Source: Meiothermus sp. CFH 77666 | GTDB lineage: Bacteria > Deinococcota > Deinococci > Deinococcales > Thermaceae | Length of the DNA stretch: 64,000 nucleotides | Reading direction: 5' to 3' | Assembly (NCBI RefSeq): GCF_017497985.1 | Contig: NZ_JAGDFV010000015.1 | Span: 22,004 to 86,003 of the forward strand | Shown here: positions 62,074 through 64,000 of the stretch, piece after piece | How positions within the stretch are numbered: the stretch's first letter is position 1 | How the letters are laid out: each line of letters starts with the position of its first letter | Translations under genes and position numbers: made by a program | Notes under the pieces: model-generated | Seen by the model: only the letters and a program-made list of their open reading frames with translations | What the model was told of the DNA's origin: nothing | The model's database searches: none

Positions 62074-63567
62074 GTATTCCCCACACACGCGGGGATGAAC
62101 CGGCTATATTGACCGCATAGGGTTTGCGCATGACGTATTCCCCACACACGCGGGGATGAACCGGCCACTCACGCCGCGTGAGTGGCTAGAGATTTAGTAT
62201 TCCCCACACACGCGGGGATGAACCGAGGTGTCTGGAGGGCGAGGCCGTGAGGCGAGCGTATTCCCCACACACGCGGGGATGAACCGTCCGCGTGCCGCGC
62301 CGGGCAAATCCCCGGTGCGTATTCCCCACACACGCGGGGATGAACCGATTGGGCCGGGGGTGGGACCACGGCGGTACGTGTATTCCCCACACACGCGGGG
62401 ATGAACCGCCTGCGCCAACCCCCAGAACACCATCGCCGCCGTATTCCCCACACACGCGGGGATGAACCGCCCGTCGCAGCGGTCAGGTGGATGTGGAGGC
62501 AGTATTCCCCACACACGCGGGGATGAACCGAACGCCTGGCTGCGCTCGAGGCGGAGATTGCGGTATTCCCCACACACGCGGGGATGAACCGTTGCTGAGC
62601 TATCACCACCACCGCCAGGTGATGTATTCCCCACACACGCGGGGATGAACCGGCAATCAGCGCGGCCATCACCTGGTCGCGGGTGTATTCCCCACACACG
62701 CGGGGATGAACCAGCTACAGCGAGCCGGTATGCTGGGGAACTTGCGTATTCCCCACACACGCGGGGATGAACCGCGTTGGCTGCTTGTTGGCTTTTGCTT
62801 GCCAGCGTATTCCCCACACACGCGGGGATGAACCGCCGGTGGCGCGGTTGATGTCGAGGGCCTTGGCGTATTCCCCACACACGCGGGGATGAACCGGGGC
62901 CCTAGGTGTATTTCCCGGTAGCCACGTCGTATTCCCCACACACGCGGGGATGAACCGTGCGCTTGCTAGCTGCAATAGCGTCTTCAGACGTATTCCCCAC
63001 ACACGCGGGGATGAACCGAATCCGACGCCGCCTACCGCGAGCGCTGCCGCGTATTCCCCACACACGCGGGGATGAACCGTGCATCTGGTAGCCCGCTACG
63101 GCCCGGGGTACGTATTCCCCACACACGCGGGGATGAACCGTAAACGTCATCACTGGCTACGCACCTATTCCAGTATTCCCCACACACGCGGGGATGAACC
63201 GGCCGAGCGCCGGGCGTTTATCGAGGCCGCGGTGTATTCCCCACACACGCGGGGATGAACCGCCTGGAGGTCGTCAACGACGTCCTGCGGGTACGTATTC
63301 CCCACACACGCGGGGATGAACCGACAAACTAAGGGGAATCGGATGACCGAACCTCGTATTCCCCACACACGCGGGGATGAACCGTTCAGCGGCTATCCCG
63401 CCGAGTTCATTTTGGCGTATTCCCCACACACGCGGGGATGAACCGCTGCCAGGTAGTGCCAGTTGGCGCAGGTTCACGTATTCCCCACACACGCGGGGAT
63501 GAACCGACAGCGGTCAGTCCTGCGCTCGCGTTGTATGCGTATTCCCCACACACGCGGGGATGGGTAG
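62074..63567 (+). CRISPR. Type I-E CRISPR array, 25 repeats, 24 spacers
   Basis: The 29-base repeats begin GTATTCCCC and end GGGGATGAACCG, with the stem CCCC...GGGG around ACACACGC. The period is 61 bases and spacers are 32 bases, except spacer 2 with 33. The plus strand is the crRNA sense, judged by similarity to the E. coli and Thermus I-E repeats ending in ...AACCG/GACCG. Repeat 11 ends in A rather than G. The last repeat (from 63539) keeps 24 bases and is then replaced by insertion-sequence DNA at 63563. Spacer origins cannot be told without a search. Confidence 0.98.
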
Positions 63568-64000
63568 TAAGGTGAGATTATCCCTGGGGGTAGTTGAAAG
63601 GGAGGCCCCTGTCAGCGCAGATTACGCTGTGTGAAAACAGAAAGACCTCCCATCGAAAGGTTAGCTTGTCCGATTGAAGGATGCAAACTACAAGGTAAGC
63701 AAGGCCAGGGCAATCTGAGGGTACGCAAGGTGTACGGGAAGGATGAGATACGGTATCTACGCTGCCGGAGCTGTGGACGGGAGTTCAGCGAAAGGAAGGG
63801 AACCGCCTTGTGGAATAGCAAGCTACCCGAAAGCAAGGCTATCGCCATAGCCGAGCAGCTAAGCGAGGGTTCAAGCAAGGCCGCCACCGCCCGATTGGTC
63901 AAGGTGAGCCTTGAAAGCATCGCTCGGTTGGAGCGGTTGGTGGGTGAGCATGGCCGGCTATTCCATGAGCAACAGGTACAGGGTTTGACCTGCACCGCCC
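63563..64000 (+). mobile_element. Insertion sequence entering the last CRISPR repeat (partial)
   Basis: DNA after the broken repeat starts GGTAGTAAGGTGAG and leads into a transposase frame that continues past the window edge. The junction lies inside the repeat after GGGGATG, so the element probably inserted into the array. Its right end is not visible. Confidence 0.75.
63631..64000 (+). CDS. IS1-like transposase, N-terminal part (cut by window edge)
   Basis: A GTG at 63631 opens a frame of 123+ residues. It starts with a zinc ribbon (CPIEGCKLQGKQGQGNLRVRK ... YLRCRSCGREFSERKGTALW) and then a helix-turn-helix (SEGSSKAATARLVKVSLESIARLERLV). This is the N-terminal pattern of IS1/InsA-related transposases; the DDE catalytic part lies beyond the window. 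The family name is tentative. Confidence 0.7.
   Translation, partial: MKTERPPIERLACPIEGCKLQGKQGQGNLRVRKVYGKDEIRYLRCRSCGREFSERKGTALWNSKLPESKAIAIAEQLSEGSSKAATARLVKVSLESIARLERLVGEHGRLFHEQQVQGLTCTA

Noticed and set aside
62164..62196. Spacer 2 shares GTGAGTGGCT with the cas2 3' end, suggesting self-targeting
   Set aside because: The match is about ten bases and then diverges; too short for a protospacer claim and lacking a seed-length match with PAM evidence.
62611..62683. Spacers 9 and 10 share ATCACCTGG on opposite strands, hinting at a common source
   Set aside because: Nine bases in GC-rich spacers can match by chance; needs a protospacer search.
62169..63492. Several minus-strand open frames of 60-230 codons across the CRISPR array, with repeating GSSPRVWGI and RFIPACVGN peptides
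   Set aside because: The peptides are translations of the 29-base repeat; the 61-base period makes them recur. They have no gene signals.

Overview
The window looks like a chromosomal segment of a thermophilic Deinococcota bacterium, most likely Meiothermus or a close relative in the Thermaceae. Four signs point there: high GC with very frequent CTCGAG hexamers; a dnaX gene with a nine-A slippage run, as known for Thermus; an SLH/coiled-coil/beta-barrel envelope protein; and many leaderless starts, where a TAnnnT -10 box lies 6-7 bases before the start codon. This is inference from sequence features, not a database match.

Layout. 1-9.3 kb: housekeeping and catabolic genes (threonine aldolase fragment, acyl-CoA dehydrogenase, molybdopterin oxidoreductase, TsaE, MFS exporter, macrodomain, C45 hydrolase, PPP phosphatase). 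9.3-13.6 kb: split chromate transporter, FitAB-like toxin-antitoxin pair, a frameshifted defence-helicase fragment, and two paralogous double-GNAT proteins, one behind a possible attenuator leader. 14-20 kb: membrane GAF/HD-GYP sensor, degenerate SDR, NrdR, FprA-type ferredoxin reductase. 19.8-26 kb: an envelope operon with DUF1175, alpha-2-macroglobulin and an HExxH peptidase. 26-33.9 kb: YhhN, a sucrose-phosphorylase remnant, a lipoprotein hydrolase, DUF5995, a CsoR/CstR regulator, dnaX and a Y-family polymerase.

33.9-46.4 kb is an aromatic catabolism island. The minus-strand operon runs IclR-pcaD-pcaC-pcaH-pcaG-pcaB-CoA transferase (protocatechuate to beta-ketoadipyl-CoA). Beyond a GntR gene, a plus-strand operon runs tctC-tctB-tctA-MDR dehydrogenase-quiC1. 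Together they suggest uptake of a quinate- or shikimate-like acid, oxidation to 3-dehydroshikimate, dehydration to protocatechuate and ortho cleavage.

46.7-50.5 kb: SLH envelope protein, LysM-NlpC/P60 hydrolase, then about 1 kb of sparse DNA with a candidate Cys-Cys secreted peptide next to a leaderless TPR-winged-helix regulator. 52.2-64 kb: a complete type I-E CRISPR-Cas system in the order WYL regulator, cas3, cas8e, cse2, cas7e, cas5e, cas6e, cas1, cas2, then an array of 25 repeats and 24 spacers. The terminal repeat is cut by an insertion sequence that runs off the right edge.

Mobile sequences include two copies of a 113-bp MITE-like element, a 115-bp hairpin repeat and shorter dispersed repeats.
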